A stretch of DNA of 64,000 nucleotides from Pseudomonas sp. PA15(2017) (GCF_001945395.1 NZ_MSXV01000053.1:1-64000), one strand, 5' to 3'; positions 6,548 to 15,747 are shown, numbered from the stretch's first letter. The notes: generated by a model not told the origin, from the sequence alone. Made by a program: numbers and translations.

Positions 6548-7639
6548 CTAGTGCCGCCGCCCACCTACCCCATCACTCTCGTGCCGCCACTGCCGTGGGC
6601 TGACGCCGAACCAGCGGCGGAAGGCGCGGGAGAAGGCGCTGACTTCGGAGTAGCCGAGCAGTGGCGCCAGGTTGGAGATGGGCAGTTGGTGCTGGCGCAG
6701 GTAGTGGGTGGCGAGTTCGCAACGCACCTTGTCGACCATCGCGGTGAAGGTAAGTCCCTGGTCGCGCAGACGGCGCTGTAGCGACCAACTGCTCATGCCC
6801 AGTTGCTCGGCGGCCAATTCCAGTACCGGCTCGCCCATCAGCAATTGCTGGCGAATCTGCTCGCGCACGTCATCGGTCAGGTCGCGCTCGCCTCGGCCGT
6901 TCAGGGCACTGAGTTGGCTGAGCGAATCCTGCATCACCAGCAGCAGGATGGGGTCGCCCTGCGGCATGGCGCGCTCGAGGCCGCGCTTGGGGATGAGCAG
7001 CGAATTGAACGGCTGCTCGAAGTACACCGGCGCGTCGAAGACTTTGCAGTGCTCGTGCCAGTGTTCCGGGCGTGGGTGTTCGAAGTGCACCGCGCGCGGT
7101 GCCCACTGTGGGCCGAGCACGTGGCGCACCAGGTTGAGGGCCATGCCCAGGGTCAACTCGGCATCCTGCCGACGGCAGAGAATCGCACCGTGACGCACCT
7201 GGTAGTCGAAGCGGTAGCACTCGCCCTCGTCCACCAGGCGGATCAGGCTGTTGCGCTGGTGCAGCGGAAAGGCACGGGCGAAGTTGATCAGCGCCTGTTC
7301 GACGGTCGCCGAGCAAAGGCCGATATAGCCAAGCAGCCCCAACGCCTGGGGCTTGAACTGCTGCCCGTAGTAAAGCCCGAAGTTGTCGCAGCCAGACTGG
7401 CGCGACGCCTCCTCCAGCACCTGGCAATAATTGGGCAAGGCCAGGCTCAGGGTGGGATGGCGCAGGGATTCGGGGTCGATGCCGGATACGCCAAGGATAC
7501 GATCCGGATCACCGCCGTGTTTTTCGATGAAGCCGCACAAGCCGCTGGCCGCTGCAGCCAGAACGCCGGTATTGGAGGGGCTGCCGGACGACAGCGGCAA
7601 GCCGGCAGACAGGTCGGGCTGGACGAGAACGGGGCTCAT
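6548..7639 (-). CDS. AraC-family regulator, probably of the ethanolamine operon
   Basis: A 363-residue protein. The N-terminal two thirds match the arabinose-binding-like domain of OruR-type regulators (LGLLGYIGLCSATVEQAL). The C-terminus is a double HTH: LELAAEQLGMSSWSLQRRLR and ISNLAPLLGYSEVSAFSRAF, ending RWFGVSPRQWR. The ATG at 7639 is chosen because AAGGAGG lies just upstream; a longer frame reaches back to 7843 but is low-complexity in feel and lacks that signal. It is divergent from the aldehyde dehydrogenase/eut operon, so it most likely activates it in response to ethanolamine. Confidence 0.85.
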   Translation of the reverse strand: MSPVLVQPDLSAGLPLSSGSPSNTGVLAAAASGLCGFIEKHGGDPDRILGVSGIDPESLRHPTLSLALPNYCQVLEEASRQSGCDNFGLYYGQQFKPQALGLLGYIGLCSATVEQALINFARAFPLHQRNSLIRLVDEGECYRFDYQVRHGAILCRRQDAELTLGMALNLVRHVLGPQWAPRAVHFEHPRPEHWHEHCKVFDAPVYFEQPFNSLLIPKRGLERAMPQGDPILLLVMQDSLSQLSALNGRGERDLTDDVREQIRQQLLMGEPVLELAAEQLGMSSWSLQRRLRDQGLTFTAMVDKVRCELATHYLRQHQLPISNLAPLLGYSEVSAFSRAFRRWFGVSPRQWRHESDGVGGRRH

Positions 7640-7987
7640 GGCGCCTCCTTGGTGACAATTTGTGTCTGGAAGCAAGAAACACGCCGGTTGTTGAATGCAC
7701 CACCAACAACCGCTCCTTGTCAGGCTCCTCGTCTCACGCCATTCAAAAGCCCTGCTGCAAAAGCCCTGAAACGGGTCATCCGGAAACACTCGCACCGAAA
7801 TCGAGCGCTCCCAGTTGACCCGACGCGACACGCCATAGGCCACCGTCGAAATTTGACTTTGCAGAACAGCCAGCCTCGCCTAGCGTCAAGTCGGCCACAT
7901 GAATTCGTCTCATAGTTCATCACGAGCCCCGGTCGTGCTCGCGACCCGCCCCTGAAAACTACAAGAACTCGTAATGGGAGAACGTCA

Positions 7988-9508
7988 ATGATCTATGCCA
8001 AACCCGGTACCGCAGGCGCCGTTGTCACCCTCAAACCGCGCTACGGCAACTACATCGGCGGCGAGTTCGTCGCGCCGGTGGGCGGTCAGTACTTTACCAA
8101 TACCAGCCCGGTGGATGCCTCGGCCATCGGCGAATTCCCGCGCTCGGACGCCAAGGACATCGACAAGGCCCTGGACGCCGCCCACGCTGGCGCCGATGCC
8201 TGGGGCAAGACCTCCGTGCAGGACCGCGCGCTGGTGCTGCTGAAGATCGCCGACCGCATCGAAGCCAACCTCGAGCTGCTGGCCGTGGCCGAAACCTGGG
8301 ACAATGGCAAGGCCGTGCGCGAAACCCTGAACGCCGACGTGCCCCTGGCCGCCGATCATTTCCGCTACTTCGCCGGCTGCATCCGCGCCCAGGAAGGCAC
8401 CTCGGCGGAGATCAACGAGCACACCGCGTCCTACCACTTCCACGAGCCGCTGGGCGTGGTCGGGCAGATCATCCCCTGGAACTTCCCGCTGCTGATGGCC
8501 GCCTGGAAACTCGCTCCCGCGCTGGCCGCCGGCAACTGCGTGGTATTGAAACCAGCCGAGCAGACGCCGCTGTCGATCACCCTGCTGGCCGAGATCATCG
8601 GCGACCTGCTGCCCCCAGGCGTGCTCAATATCGTCCAGGGCTTCGGCCGTGAAGCTGGCGAAGCCCTGGCCACCAGCACGCGCATCGCCAAGATCGCCTT
8701 TACCGGCTCCACCCCAGTCGGCTCGCACATCATGAAATGCGCCGCCGCGAACATCATCCCAAGCACCGTAGAGCTGGGCGGCAAGAGCCCGAACCTGTTC
8801 TTCGAAGACATCATGCAGGCCGAGCCGGCGTTCATCGAGAAGGCGGCCGAAGGCCTGGTGCTGGCGTTCTTCAACCAGGGCGAGGTGTGCACCTGCCCGT
8901 CGCGGGCACTGGTGCAGGAGTCGATCTTCGAGCCGTTCATGAACGAGGTGATGAAGAAGATCAAATCGATCAAGCGCGGCAACCCGCTGGACACCGACAC
9001 CATGGTCGGCGCCCAGGCCTCGCAGCAGCAGTACGACAAGATCCTCAGCTACCTGGAGATCGCCCAGCAGGAAGGCGCCGAGCTGCTCACCGGCGGCGCG
9101 ACCGAGAAGCTGGAGGGCGACCTGGCCGGCGGTTATTACATCCAGCCGACCCTGCTCAAGGGCACCAACAAGATGCGTGTGTTCCAGGAAGAAATCTTCG
9201 GCCCGGTGGTCGGCGTGACCACCTTCAAGGACGAAGCCGAAGCCCTGGCCATCGCCAACGACACCGAGTTCGGCCTGGGCGCCGGCGTGTGGACGCGCGA
9301 CATCAGTCGCGCCTACCGCATGGGCCGCGGCATCAAGGCCGGACGTGTCTGGACCAACTGCTACCACCTGTACCCGGCGCACGCTGCCTTTGGCGGCTAC
9401 AAAAAGTCCGGGGTCGGGCGCGAAACCCACAAGATGATGCTCGACCATTATCAGCAGACCAAGAACCTGCTGATAAGCTACGACATCAACCCGCTGGGCT
9501 TCTTCTGA
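7988..9508 (+). CDS. exaC: NAD-dependent acetaldehyde/aldehyde dehydrogenase (ExaC-like)
   Basis: A 506-residue ALDH-superfamily enzyme. Visible catalytic features are PWNFP (Asn165), VELGGKSPNLFFED (Glu262 general base) and NQGEVCTCPSR (Cys301 nucleophile), plus the NAD-binding FTGSTPVGS. First in the ethanolamine operon, it should oxidise the acetaldehyde released by EutBC to acetate. ExaC-type enzymes also serve ethanol oxidation, so the symbol is given with caution. GGGAGAACGTC supplies the ribosome site before ATG 7988. Confidence 0.85.
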   Translation: MIYAKPGTAGAVVTLKPRYGNYIGGEFVAPVGGQYFTNTSPVDASAIGEFPRSDAKDIDKALDAAHAGADAWGKTSVQDRALVLLKIADRIEANLELLAVAETWDNGKAVRETLNADVPLAADHFRYFAGCIRAQEGTSAEINEHTASYHFHEPLGVVGQIIPWNFPLLMAAWKLAPALAAGNCVVLKPAEQTPLSITLLAEIIGDLLPPGVLNIVQGFGREAGEALATSTRIAKIAFTGSTPVGSHIMKCAAANIIPSTVELGGKSPNLFFEDIMQAEPAFIEKAAEGLVLAFFNQGEVCTCPSRALVQESIFEPFMNEVMKKIKSIKRGNPLDTDTMVGAQASQQQYDKILSYLEIAQQEGAELLTGGATEKLEGDLAGGYYIQPTLLKGTNKMRVFQEEIFGPVVGVTTFKDEAEALAIANDTEFGLGAGVWTRDISRAYRMGRGIKAGRVWTNCYHLYPAHAAFGGYKKSGVGRETHKMMLDHYQQTKNLLISYDINPLGFF

Positions 9509-9545
9509 AACTGCCGAATGCCATCGAACGCAGCCAACTAAAGCG

Positions 9546-9572
9546 ACGCCCCGCCTTCTGACGGCGGGGCGT
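9546..9572 (+). other. Intercistronic hairpin, aldehyde dehydrogenase-permease
   Basis: ACGCCCCGCC (9546-9555) pairs perfectly with GGCGGGGCGT (9563-9572). It lacks a T tract, so it is more likely an mRNA-processing or 3'-stabilising hairpin than a full terminator. Confidence 0.6.
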
Positions 9573-9587
9573 GCAGGAGTCCCAAAA

Positions 9588-11033
9588 ATGTCCAAAGAGA
9601 CAATCGCCACACCCTCGCAAGGCGGTGTGGAAACCGAAGCGGTCAGCGCCGACTACTTCGCCAACCGGCAATTGAAACAAGGCGCCGCCGGCTGGATCCT
9701 GTTGATCGGCCTCGGCGTGGCCTACGTGATTTCCGGCGACTACGCCGGCTGGAACTTCGGCCTGGCCCAGGGCGGCTGGGGCGGCATGTTCATCGCCACG
9801 CTACTGATGGCGACCATGTACCTGTGCATGTGCTTCTCGCTGGCCGAACTGTCGTCGATGATCCCCACCGCCGGCGGCGGCTACGGTTTCACCCGCACCG
9901 CGTTCGGGCCCTGGGGCGGCTTCCTGACCGGCACGGCGATCCTCATCGAATACGCCATCGCGCCGGCGGCCATCGCCTGTTTTATCGGTGCCTACTGCGA
10001 GTCGCTGTTCGGCGTCGGCGGCTGGATCATCTACCTGGTGTTCTACGTGGTGTTCATCGGCATCCACATCCTCGGTGCCGGGGAAGCGCTGAAGCTGATG
10101 TTCGCCATCACCGCCGTCGCCGCCATCGCCCTGGGCGTGTACATCGTCTCCATGGCGTCGCACTTCCAGGTCGCCAACCTGTTCGACATTCCCACCACCG
10201 ACGCCAATGGCGCCAGCAGCTTCCTGCCCTTCGGCTACCTGGGCATCTGGGCCGCCCTGCCCTATGGCATCTGGTTCTTCCTGGCAGTGGAAGGCGTGCC
10301 GCTGGCCGCCGAGGAAACCAAGGATCCGAAGCGCGACCTGCCACGCGGCCTGATCGGCGCGGTGCTGGTGCTGCTGGTGTTCGCCGGGCTGATTCTGCTG
10401 GTCGGCCCAGGCGCCGCCGGTGCCCAGTCGCTGGTGGCATCGGGTAACCCGCTGGTCGAATCGCTGGTCAAGGTTTACGGCGGTTCCACGTGGATGAGCC
10501 AGTTCGTCAACCTGGTCGGCCTGGCCGGTCTGATCGCCAGTTTCTTCTCGATCATCTACGCCTACTCGCGGCAGATCTTCGCCCTGTCGCGTGCCGGCTA
10601 CCTGCCACGCAGCCTGTCGCTGACCAACCGCAACAAGGCGCCGGTCATGGCCCTGATCGTCCCGGGCATCATCGGCTTCGGCCTGTCGCTGACCGGCCAG
10701 GGTGACCTGCTGATTCTGGTCGCGGTATTCGGCGCCACGCTGTCCTACGTACTGATGATGGCGGCGCACATCACCCTGCGCAGCCGTCGTCCAGACATGC
10801 CGCGCCCCTATCGCACCCCCGGTGGCGTACTGACCTCGTCGGTGGCTCTGGTGCTGGCAGCGGTAGCGCTGGTGGCCTGCTTCCTGGTCGACCTGCGGGT
10901 CGTGATCGGCGCGGCAGTCATCTACGCTCTGTTCATTGCCTACTTCGCGCTGTACAGCCGTCACCACCTGGTGTCCGGCACGCCGGAGGAAGAGTTCGCG
11001 GCGATTCAGGCTGCCGAGCAGTCACTGCGTTAA
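9588..11033 (+). CDS. eat: Ethanolamine permease, APC superfamily
   Basis: A 481-residue inner-membrane transporter with about 12 hydrophobic segments. The early segment GWILLIGLGVAYVISGDYAG and the following SLAELSSMIPTAGGGYGFTR are typical of APC ethanolamine permeases; the latter is the substrate-binding helix-1/helix-2 region. VEGVPLAAEETKDPKRDLPR is the conserved cytoplasmic loop. It sits between the aldehyde dehydrogenase and eutBC, which fixes the likely substrate as ethanolamine. GGAG precedes the ATG. Confidence 0.85.
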   Translation: MSKETIATPSQGGVETEAVSADYFANRQLKQGAAGWILLIGLGVAYVISGDYAGWNFGLAQGGWGGMFIATLLMATMYLCMCFSLAELSSMIPTAGGGYGFTRTAFGPWGGFLTGTAILIEYAIAPAAIACFIGAYCESLFGVGGWIIYLVFYVVFIGIHILGAGEALKLMFAITAVAAIALGVYIVSMASHFQVANLFDIPTTDANGASSFLPFGYLGIWAALPYGIWFFLAVEGVPLAAEETKDPKRDLPRGLIGAVLVLLVFAGLILLVGPGAAGAQSLVASGNPLVESLVKVYGGSTWMSQFVNLVGLAGLIASFFSIIYAYSRQIFALSRAGYLPRSLSLTNRNKAPVMALIVPGIIGFGLSLTGQGDLLILVAVFGATLSYVLMMAAHITLRSRRPDMPRPYRTPGGVLTSSVALVLAAVALVACFLVDLRVVIGAAVIYALFIAYFALYSRHHLVSGTPEEEFAAIQAAEQSLR

Positions 11034-11042
11034 CCCCTTGCA

Positions 11043-11064
11043 GCGGCCGCTGAAAGGCGGCCGC
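11043..11064 (+). other. Intercistronic hairpin, permease-eutB
   Basis: GCGGCCGC at 11043-11050 and again at 11057-11064 (self-complementary) flank TGAAAG, giving an 8-bp stem. No T tract follows; a processing or stability role is likely. Confidence 0.5.
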
Positions 11065-11081
11065 GACAGGAGACATGATTC

Positions 11082-12476
11082 ATGGCTGGATTCACTCACA
11101 CCATCGCCCACATGACCTGGCGCTTCGACAGCCTGCGCGAGCTGATGGCCAAGGCCAGCCCGGCCCGCTCCGGTGATTACCTGGCCGAGGTCGCCGCGCA
11201 GAGCGACGCCGAGCGCGCCGCGGCGCAGATGGCCCTGGCCGACGTGCCGCTGGAGCACTTCCTGCAGGAAGCGGTGATTCCCTATGAACAGGACGAAGTC
11301 ACCCGGCTGATCGTCGACACCCATGATGCCGACGCCTTCGCCCCGGTCAGCCACCTGACGGTCGGCGGGCTGCGCGACTGGCTGCTCAGCGATGCCGCCG
11401 ACGAAACCAGCCTGACCGCCCTGGCACCGGGGTTGACGCCGGAAATGGCCGCGGCGGTGTCGAAGATCATGCGCGTGCAGGATCTGGTGCTGGTTGCCCA
11501 GAAGACCCGCGTGGTCACCCAATTCCGCAACACCATGGGCCTGCGCGGGCGAATGTCCACGCGCCTGCAGCCCAACCACCCGACCGACGATCCGGCAGGC
11601 ATCGCCGCCAGCATCCTCGACGGCCTGCTGTACGGTAACGGCGATGCGATGATCGGCATCAACCCGGCCACCGACAGCGCCAGCTCGATCCGCGCCCTGG
11701 TGGACATGCTCGACGCGATCATCCAGCGCTACGAGATCCCCACCCAATCCTGCGTGCTGACCCACGTCACCAGCTCCATCGCCGCCATCGAGCGCGGTGC
11801 TCCGCTGGATCTGGTGTTCCAGTCGATCGCCGGCACCGAGGCGGCCAACGCCAGCTTCGGCGTGACCCTCAAGGTGCTGCAGGAAGGCTACGAAGCCGGC
11901 CTGAGCCTCAAGCGCGGCACCCTGGGCAACAACCTCATGTATTTCGAGACCGGCCAGGGCAGCGCGCTGTCGGCCAACGCCAACCATGGCGTCGACCAAC
12001 AGACCTGCGAAACCCGCGCCTACGCCGTGGCCCGGCACTTCAAGCCGTTTCTGGTCAACACCGTGGTCGGCTTCATCGGCCCGGAATACCTCTACAACGG
12101 CAAGCAGATCATCCGCGCCGGCCTGGAAGATCACTTCTGCGGCAAGCTGCTCGGCGTGCCCATGGGCTGCGACATCTGCTACACCAACCACGCCGAGGCC
12201 GACCAGGACGACATGGACACCTTGCTGACCCTGCTCGGCACGGCGGGCATCAACTTCATCATGGGCATCCCCGGCTCCGACGACGTGATGCTCAACTACC
12301 AGACCACGTCGTTTCACGATGCCCTGTACGCGCGCAAGGTGCTCGGCCTGCATGCGGCGCCGGAGTTCGAAGCCTGGCTGGCGCGCATGGGCATCTTCCA
12401 GCAACAGGGCGGCCGCCTGCATATGGGTAACGAGCTGCCGCCGGCATTTCGCCAGGCCCTGGCGCAACTGGCTTGA
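11082..12476 (+). CDS. eutB: Ethanolamine ammonia-lyase large subunit
   Basis: A 464-residue protein, the normal length for EutB, which with EutC forms the adenosylcobalamin-dependent lyase turning ethanolamine into acetaldehyde and ammonia. Conserved stretches include GLRGRMSTRLQPNHPTDD, NPATDSASSIRALVDMLD, MYFETGQGSALSANANHG and GCDICYTNHAEADQDDMD. No microcompartment genes are present, so this is the simple cytosolic pathway of pseudomonads. Ammonia would feed nitrogen metabolism and acetaldehyde goes to the dehydrogenase at 7988. GGAG lies 9 bases before the ATG. Confidence 0.95.
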   Translation: MAGFTHTIAHMTWRFDSLRELMAKASPARSGDYLAEVAAQSDAERAAAQMALADVPLEHFLQEAVIPYEQDEVTRLIVDTHDADAFAPVSHLTVGGLRDWLLSDAADETSLTALAPGLTPEMAAAVSKIMRVQDLVLVAQKTRVVTQFRNTMGLRGRMSTRLQPNHPTDDPAGIAASILDGLLYGNGDAMIGINPATDSASSIRALVDMLDAIIQRYEIPTQSCVLTHVTSSIAAIERGAPLDLVFQSIAGTEAANASFGVTLKVLQEGYEAGLSLKRGTLGNNLMYFETGQGSALSANANHGVDQQTCETRAYAVARHFKPFLVNTVVGFIGPEYLYNGKQIIRAGLEDHFCGKLLGVPMGCDICYTNHAEADQDDMDTLLTLLGTAGINFIMGIPGSDDVMLNYQTTSFHDALYARKVLGLHAAPEFEAWLARMGIFQQQGGRLHMGNELPPAFRQALAQLA

Positions 12477-12485
12477 GAGGTCGCC

Positions 12486-13295
12486 ATGTCCGATAAATCC
12501 CCCGCTACGCCCAACCCCTGGCAGCACCTGCGTCAGCTGACCCCGGCGCGTATCGCCCTGGGCCGCGCCGGGGTCAGCCTGCCCACCGCCGCGCAGCTGG
12601 ATTTCCAGTTCGCCCACGCCCAGGCCCGCGATGCCGTGCACCTGCCCTTCGACCATCAAGGCCTGTGCGAAGAACTGCAGGGCCGCGGCCTGGATACCCT
12701 GCTGCTGCACAGCGCTGCCGCCGACCGGCACACCTACCTGCAGCGCCCGGACCTGGGCCGGCGCCTGGACGAAGAATCCGCCAGTGCGCTGGACGACTAC
12801 GCCAAGGAAAACGGCCGTGGCTACGACCTGGCCATCGTCATCGCCGATGGCCTGTCTTCCCTGGCCGTGCGCCGTCACAGCCTGCCATTTCTGGAAAAGC
12901 TGCTGGAGCAGATCACCGAGGAAGGCTGGAAACTGGCGCCCATCAGCCTGGTACAACAGGGCCGGGTCGCCGTCGCCGACGAGGTGGGCGAACGGCTGGG
13001 CGCCAAGATGACGGTGATCCTGATCGGCGAACGCCCAGGCCTCAGCTCACCGGACAGCCTGGGCCTGTACTTTACCTACGCACCGCGGGTCGGCCTCAAT
13101 GACGCCTACCGCAACTGCATCTCCAACGTGCGGCTGGAGGGCCTGAGCTACGGCATGGCGACCTTCCGATTGCTGTACCTGATGCGCGAAGCCTGCCGCC
13201 GCCAGCTGTCGGGTGTGGATCTGAAAGACGAAGCCGAAGTGCCGACCCTGGAAGACGCAGGGCCGGGGAATTTTCTGCTACCGGATAAGCGTTAG
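12486..13295 (+). CDS. eutC: Ethanolamine ammonia-lyase small subunit
   Basis: A 269-residue small subunit that completes the cobalamin-binding lyase. Recognised by TPARIALGRAGVSLPT near the start, YDLAIVIADGLSSLAV in the middle and ERPGLSSPDSLGLYFTYAPR toward the C-terminus. It begins 9 bp after eutB with GAGAGGT as ribosome site. It is the last gene of the operon and is followed by a REP palindrome that probably limits read-through into the convergent GST gene. Confidence 0.95.
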   Translation: MSDKSPATPNPWQHLRQLTPARIALGRAGVSLPTAAQLDFQFAHAQARDAVHLPFDHQGLCEELQGRGLDTLLLHSAAADRHTYLQRPDLGRRLDEESASALDDYAKENGRGYDLAIVIADGLSSLAVRRHSLPFLEKLLEQITEEGWKLAPISLVQQGRVAVADEVGERLGAKMTVILIGERPGLSSPDSLGLYFTYAPRVGLNDAYRNCISNVRLEGLSYGMATFRLLYLMREACRRQLSGVDLKDEAEVPTLEDAGPGNFLLPDKR

Positions 13296-13391
13296 ACCAT
13301 CGCGCAGCACCTGTGGGAACGGGCGTAGGATGGGTGAACCCCATCGGCCATTGATGGGTTTTGCCTGCGCGGCCCGCTCCATACTACGGCC

Positions 13392-13448
13392 TCGCGGCTA
13401 AAGCCGCTCCCACGGTTGGTGCCTTTGTGGGAGCGGCTTTAGCCGCGA
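13392..13448. repeat. Inverted pair of REP elements
   Basis: TCGCGGCTAAAGCCGCTCCC begins the left arm (13392-13413), and the right arm (13427-13448) is its perfect 22-base reverse complement, with 13 bases between. The GTGGGAGCGGCTTTAGCCGC form is a well-known pseudomonad REP sequence. It lies between convergent eutC and GST genes and can act as a bidirectional transcription or mRNA-decay barrier. Confidence 0.8.
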
Positions 13449-13459
13449 TATTATCGAGC

Positions 13460-14395
13460 TCAACGCGCCTCGATGCGGAACCCCAGACGCGGAAAGTGCA
13501 CATGCACGACGCCGGCGCGGTCATCTTCACGACGCAGGATCAGCTCCTCGGCGCCCGCGAAGAGCAGCTCGCCCTCCACGGCCTCCACGCCATAGTCGAT
13601 AGCCGAAATCGCCACCCGCTGGCCGGCCGTGAAGCCATTCGGCTCGCTGAACACCTCCACCGGCAGCGGCGCTGGCGTAGCGGCGCGCGCTACCTCGATG
13701 GCCACTTCACCCCTGATTTCTTCGGACCTGCCGTGCCCGAACGCCAGCACGCGATCCAGCCAGGCCGCCACGGCCGGATAGCCATCGACCAGCGGCGAAG
13801 TCACCGGGGTGGCGCGCAGGAACCACAGCGGATGCGCCATGGCGATATCGGCCAGGCTCGCCGCGCCAAACAGAAAATCACCGCCGCTGGCATCGAGCTG
13901 TGCCTGCAGGCGGGTCACGAAGCTCGGCCACTGGTGCTTGGCCTGCTCGGCCGGCAGGCGGCTGGCCTGGCCGCCCGAGAACAGCTTGCTGCGGTCGGCG
14001 ATAAAGGCCTGCACGAACTCCGGCGGTGCCTTGGCGAAACGCAGGGCCATGGATTCGGGCTGGAACACCAGGCTCACCGCATGCTGGAACACCACCGAGT
14101 CGGCCCACTGGGCGAAGGCGGCGATGGCGAACGCCTGGCTGCCCGGCAGCAACGCCGGCTGCGGCTGGTGCGCCTCCAGGCGGCGGGCGATCAGGGCGGT
14201 GTCACAGTAGATATCGGCGCCGATCTGCAGTACCGGCGTCTTGCGGTAGCCGCCAGTGAGGGCGGTGAGATCCGGCTTGGGCATCACGGGTGGAATCTGC
14301 ACCGAACGCCAGGCGAGGTTCTTGAAGCCCATCAGCAGACGCGCCTTCTCGGCGAAGGGCGAGGTGGGGTAATGGTGCAGGATCAGATCAGACAT
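13460..14395 (-). CDS. Glutathione S-transferase family protein
   Basis: A 311-residue cytosolic protein with a thioredoxin-like GST N-terminus: MSDLILHHYPTSPFAEKARL (catalytic Ser/Tyr region), then the cis-Pro segment YRKTPVLQIG and ICDTALI-type helix (YCDTALIARRLE). The C-terminal helical domain follows, with LADIAMAHPLWFL. About 80-90 extra residues at the C-terminus (after about residue 220) are predicted mostly strand (GQRVAISAIDYG to VHVHFPRLGF), longer than classic GSTs. The substrate is unknown. Confidence 0.8.
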   Translation of the reverse strand: MSDLILHHYPTSPFAEKARLLMGFKNLAWRSVQIPPVMPKPDLTALTGGYRKTPVLQIGADIYCDTALIARRLEAHQPQPALLPGSQAFAIAAFAQWADSVVFQHAVSLVFQPESMALRFAKAPPEFVQAFIADRSKLFSGGQASRLPAEQAKHQWPSFVTRLQAQLDASGGDFLFGAASLADIAMAHPLWFLRATPVTSPLVDGYPAVAAWLDRVLAFGHGRSEEIRGEVAIEVARAATPAPLPVEVFSEPNGFTAGQRVAISAIDYGVEAVEGELLFAGAEELILRREDDRAGVVHVHFPRLGFRIEAR

Positions 14396-14448
14396 GGAAG
14401 CCTCCGGAGACGGACGAGCTCCCAGCTTAACTCAGCTTCCCGACAGCG

Positions 14449-14612
14449 TTAGCAGGCCGTTGAAAAACGTAGGCGAGGCAGCCAGTGCAAGGCAAAAACA
14501 GGCGAAAAAGCGGAGTTTACGAGCTGTAAATGAGCATTTTGACTGGGCTCGCAATCGAGCCTGTTTTTAACGCAGAAATGGCAACGTAGATAGTTTTTCA
14601 ACAGCCTGTTAG
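14449..14612. mobile_element. MITE-like element with TTAG target duplications
   Basis: Terminal inverted repeats CAGGCCGTTGAAAAAC (14453-14468) and GTTTTTCAACAGCCTG (14593-14608) differ at one position and enclose about 124 bp without a gene. TTAG occurs on both flanks (14449-14452 and 14609-14612), as expected for a 4-bp YTAR target duplication of the IS5 group. It is short and non-autonomous. The right TTAG contains the stop codon of the GIY-YIG gene. Confidence 0.75.
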
Positions 14613-14923
14613 GTAGATTCCAGTGGCACTGATGGCAGCTCATCAAGCACATGCATCAGGCTGCCGGTGGCCACCAGGGCCTCCTTGGCACCTTTGCCGA
14701 GGCGTTTGATCGCCCGTTCGCGGCGCAGGGCGTCGCCCTTGCCCGGGCAACTTTCGCTGTAGACCAGGGCCACCGCCGGGCTGGAGAAGAAGAATCGCGC
14801 GCCCTTGCCACTCTGGTGCTGGGCGAAGCGCCGCTGCGGATCATCGCTGATGCCGCAGTAGAGCGCGCCGTTGGCGGCGCGCACGAGGTAGACGAACCAG
14901 GGTTTAGCCGCTGTGACGCTCAT
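14609..14923 (-). CDS. GIY-YIG nuclease-fold protein (YhbQ/UPF0213-like)
   Basis: A 104-residue protein with a compact GIY-YIG domain: FVYLVRAANGALYCGISDDP carries the variant motif, followed by the conserved Arg in RRFAQHQSGKGARF and the end of the fold in KGDALRRERAIKRL. Members of this group are small DNA or RNA nucleases, or repair-associated proteins, of uncertain role. Length is normal. The TAA stop lies inside the target duplication of the adjacent MITE, so the gene end is an insertion site but the frame appears intact. Confidence 0.8.
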   Translation of the reverse strand: MSVTAAKPWFVYLVRAANGALYCGISDDPQRRFAQHQSGKGARFFFSSPAVALVYSESCPGKGDALRRERAIKRLGKGAKEALVATGSLMHVLDELPSVPLEST

Positions 14924-14932
14924 CGCTGGCGA

Positions 14933-15643
14933 TCAGGCGAACCACTCGCGGGCCGAACGCCACACGCACATGCCCACGAAGTAGGCCGAGGACAGCCCCC
15001 ACAGCACCAGCAGCCACACCGGCTGCGCCGGGAACTGCAGGATCAGGCCGGCGCAGGCGAACATCCAGACCATGGTCACGGCAATGTTGATCGGCATGAA
15101 CTGCTTGACCCGGAACGGGTGCAGGAACTTCATGCGGGTCAGGGTCAGGCCGGCCAGCACCATGATCACCGCAAAGGTGACCCAGGGCTCGAAGTCCAGC
15201 AGGTAGAGATAAACAACCACCACGTTCCAGGCGGCGGGGAAGCCGACGAAGTAGTTGTCCTTGCTCTTCATGTTGACGTTGCAGAAGCAGAACAACGACG
15301 ACAGCAGGATCACGCCCACCGACAGCAGCAGCGTGTACTCGGGCAGCGGGATGAAGCGGTAGACGAAGATCGCCGGGATGAATACGTAGGTGAGGTAGTC
15401 GATCACCAGGTCGAGGGTGGAACCATCGAAATGCGGCAGCACCACCTTCACGTCGTACTTGCGCGCCAGGGTGCCGTCCAGACCGTCGACCAGCAGCGCC
15501 AGCCCCAGCCACAGCAGGCAGCTTTCCGCCCGCCCCTCGATCAGAGCAAGCAACGCCAGCATACCGAGGATGACTCCGCTCGCGGTTACCGCGTGCACGC
15601 TCCAGGCCTTGGCTTTACGGGGGGATAGGGACATAACACTCAT
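14933..15643 (-). CDS. pcs: Phosphatidylcholine synthase
   Basis: A 236-residue inner-membrane enzyme that condenses CDP-diacylglycerol with choline to give phosphatidylcholine. The CDP-alcohol phosphotransferase motif is present in the extended form found in Pcs: DGLDGTLARKYD, then FDGSTLDLVIDYLTY, with the Asp pairs that bind metal. FIPAIFVYRF and NVNMKSKDNYFVGFPAAWN are also typical of Pcs. About eight hydrophobic segments are visible. It ends close to the convergently unlinked GIY-YIG gene upstream. ATG at 15643 or 15634 could be the start. Confidence 0.9.
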   Translation of the reverse strand: MSVMSLSPRKAKAWSVHAVTASGVILGMLALLALIEGRAESCLLWLGLALLVDGLDGTLARKYDVKVVLPHFDGSTLDLVIDYLTYVFIPAIFVYRFIPLPEYTLLLSVGVILLSSLFCFCNVNMKSKDNYFVGFPAAWNVVVVYLYLLDFEPWVTFAVIMVLAGLTLTRMKFLHPFRVKQFMPINIAVTMVWMFACAGLILQFPAQPVWLLVLWGLSSAYFVGMCVWRSAREWFA

Positions 15644-15747
15644 GATCGAAATACTCTGGCGGACGGGCTTTCACACGATGGATGGGGCCGTTACATGCAC
15701 CCGGCCATTCATCGCTGAAGTTCTGACCGGAGAGCGTACCACTCCGT

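Noticed and set aside
6803..7915. Plus-strand 370-codon frame opposite the AraC gene
   Set aside because: Shadow of the regulator; the HTH motifs are on the minus strand with a strong AAGGAGG start.
11022..12956. Minus-strand open frame of 644 codons opposite eutB
   Set aside because: Typical GC-rich antisense shadow; eutB and eutC on the plus strand are unambiguous.
13392..13448. CRISPR-like repeat pair
   Set aside because: It is an inverted REP pair, not a direct repeat array; no spacer series or cas genes occur anywhere in the window.
14651..15628. Long plus-strand open frame opposite the phosphatidylcholine synthase and GIY-YIG genes
   Set aside because: His/Gln/Arg-rich shadow of two clear minus-strand genes; no ribosome site and no family sequence.
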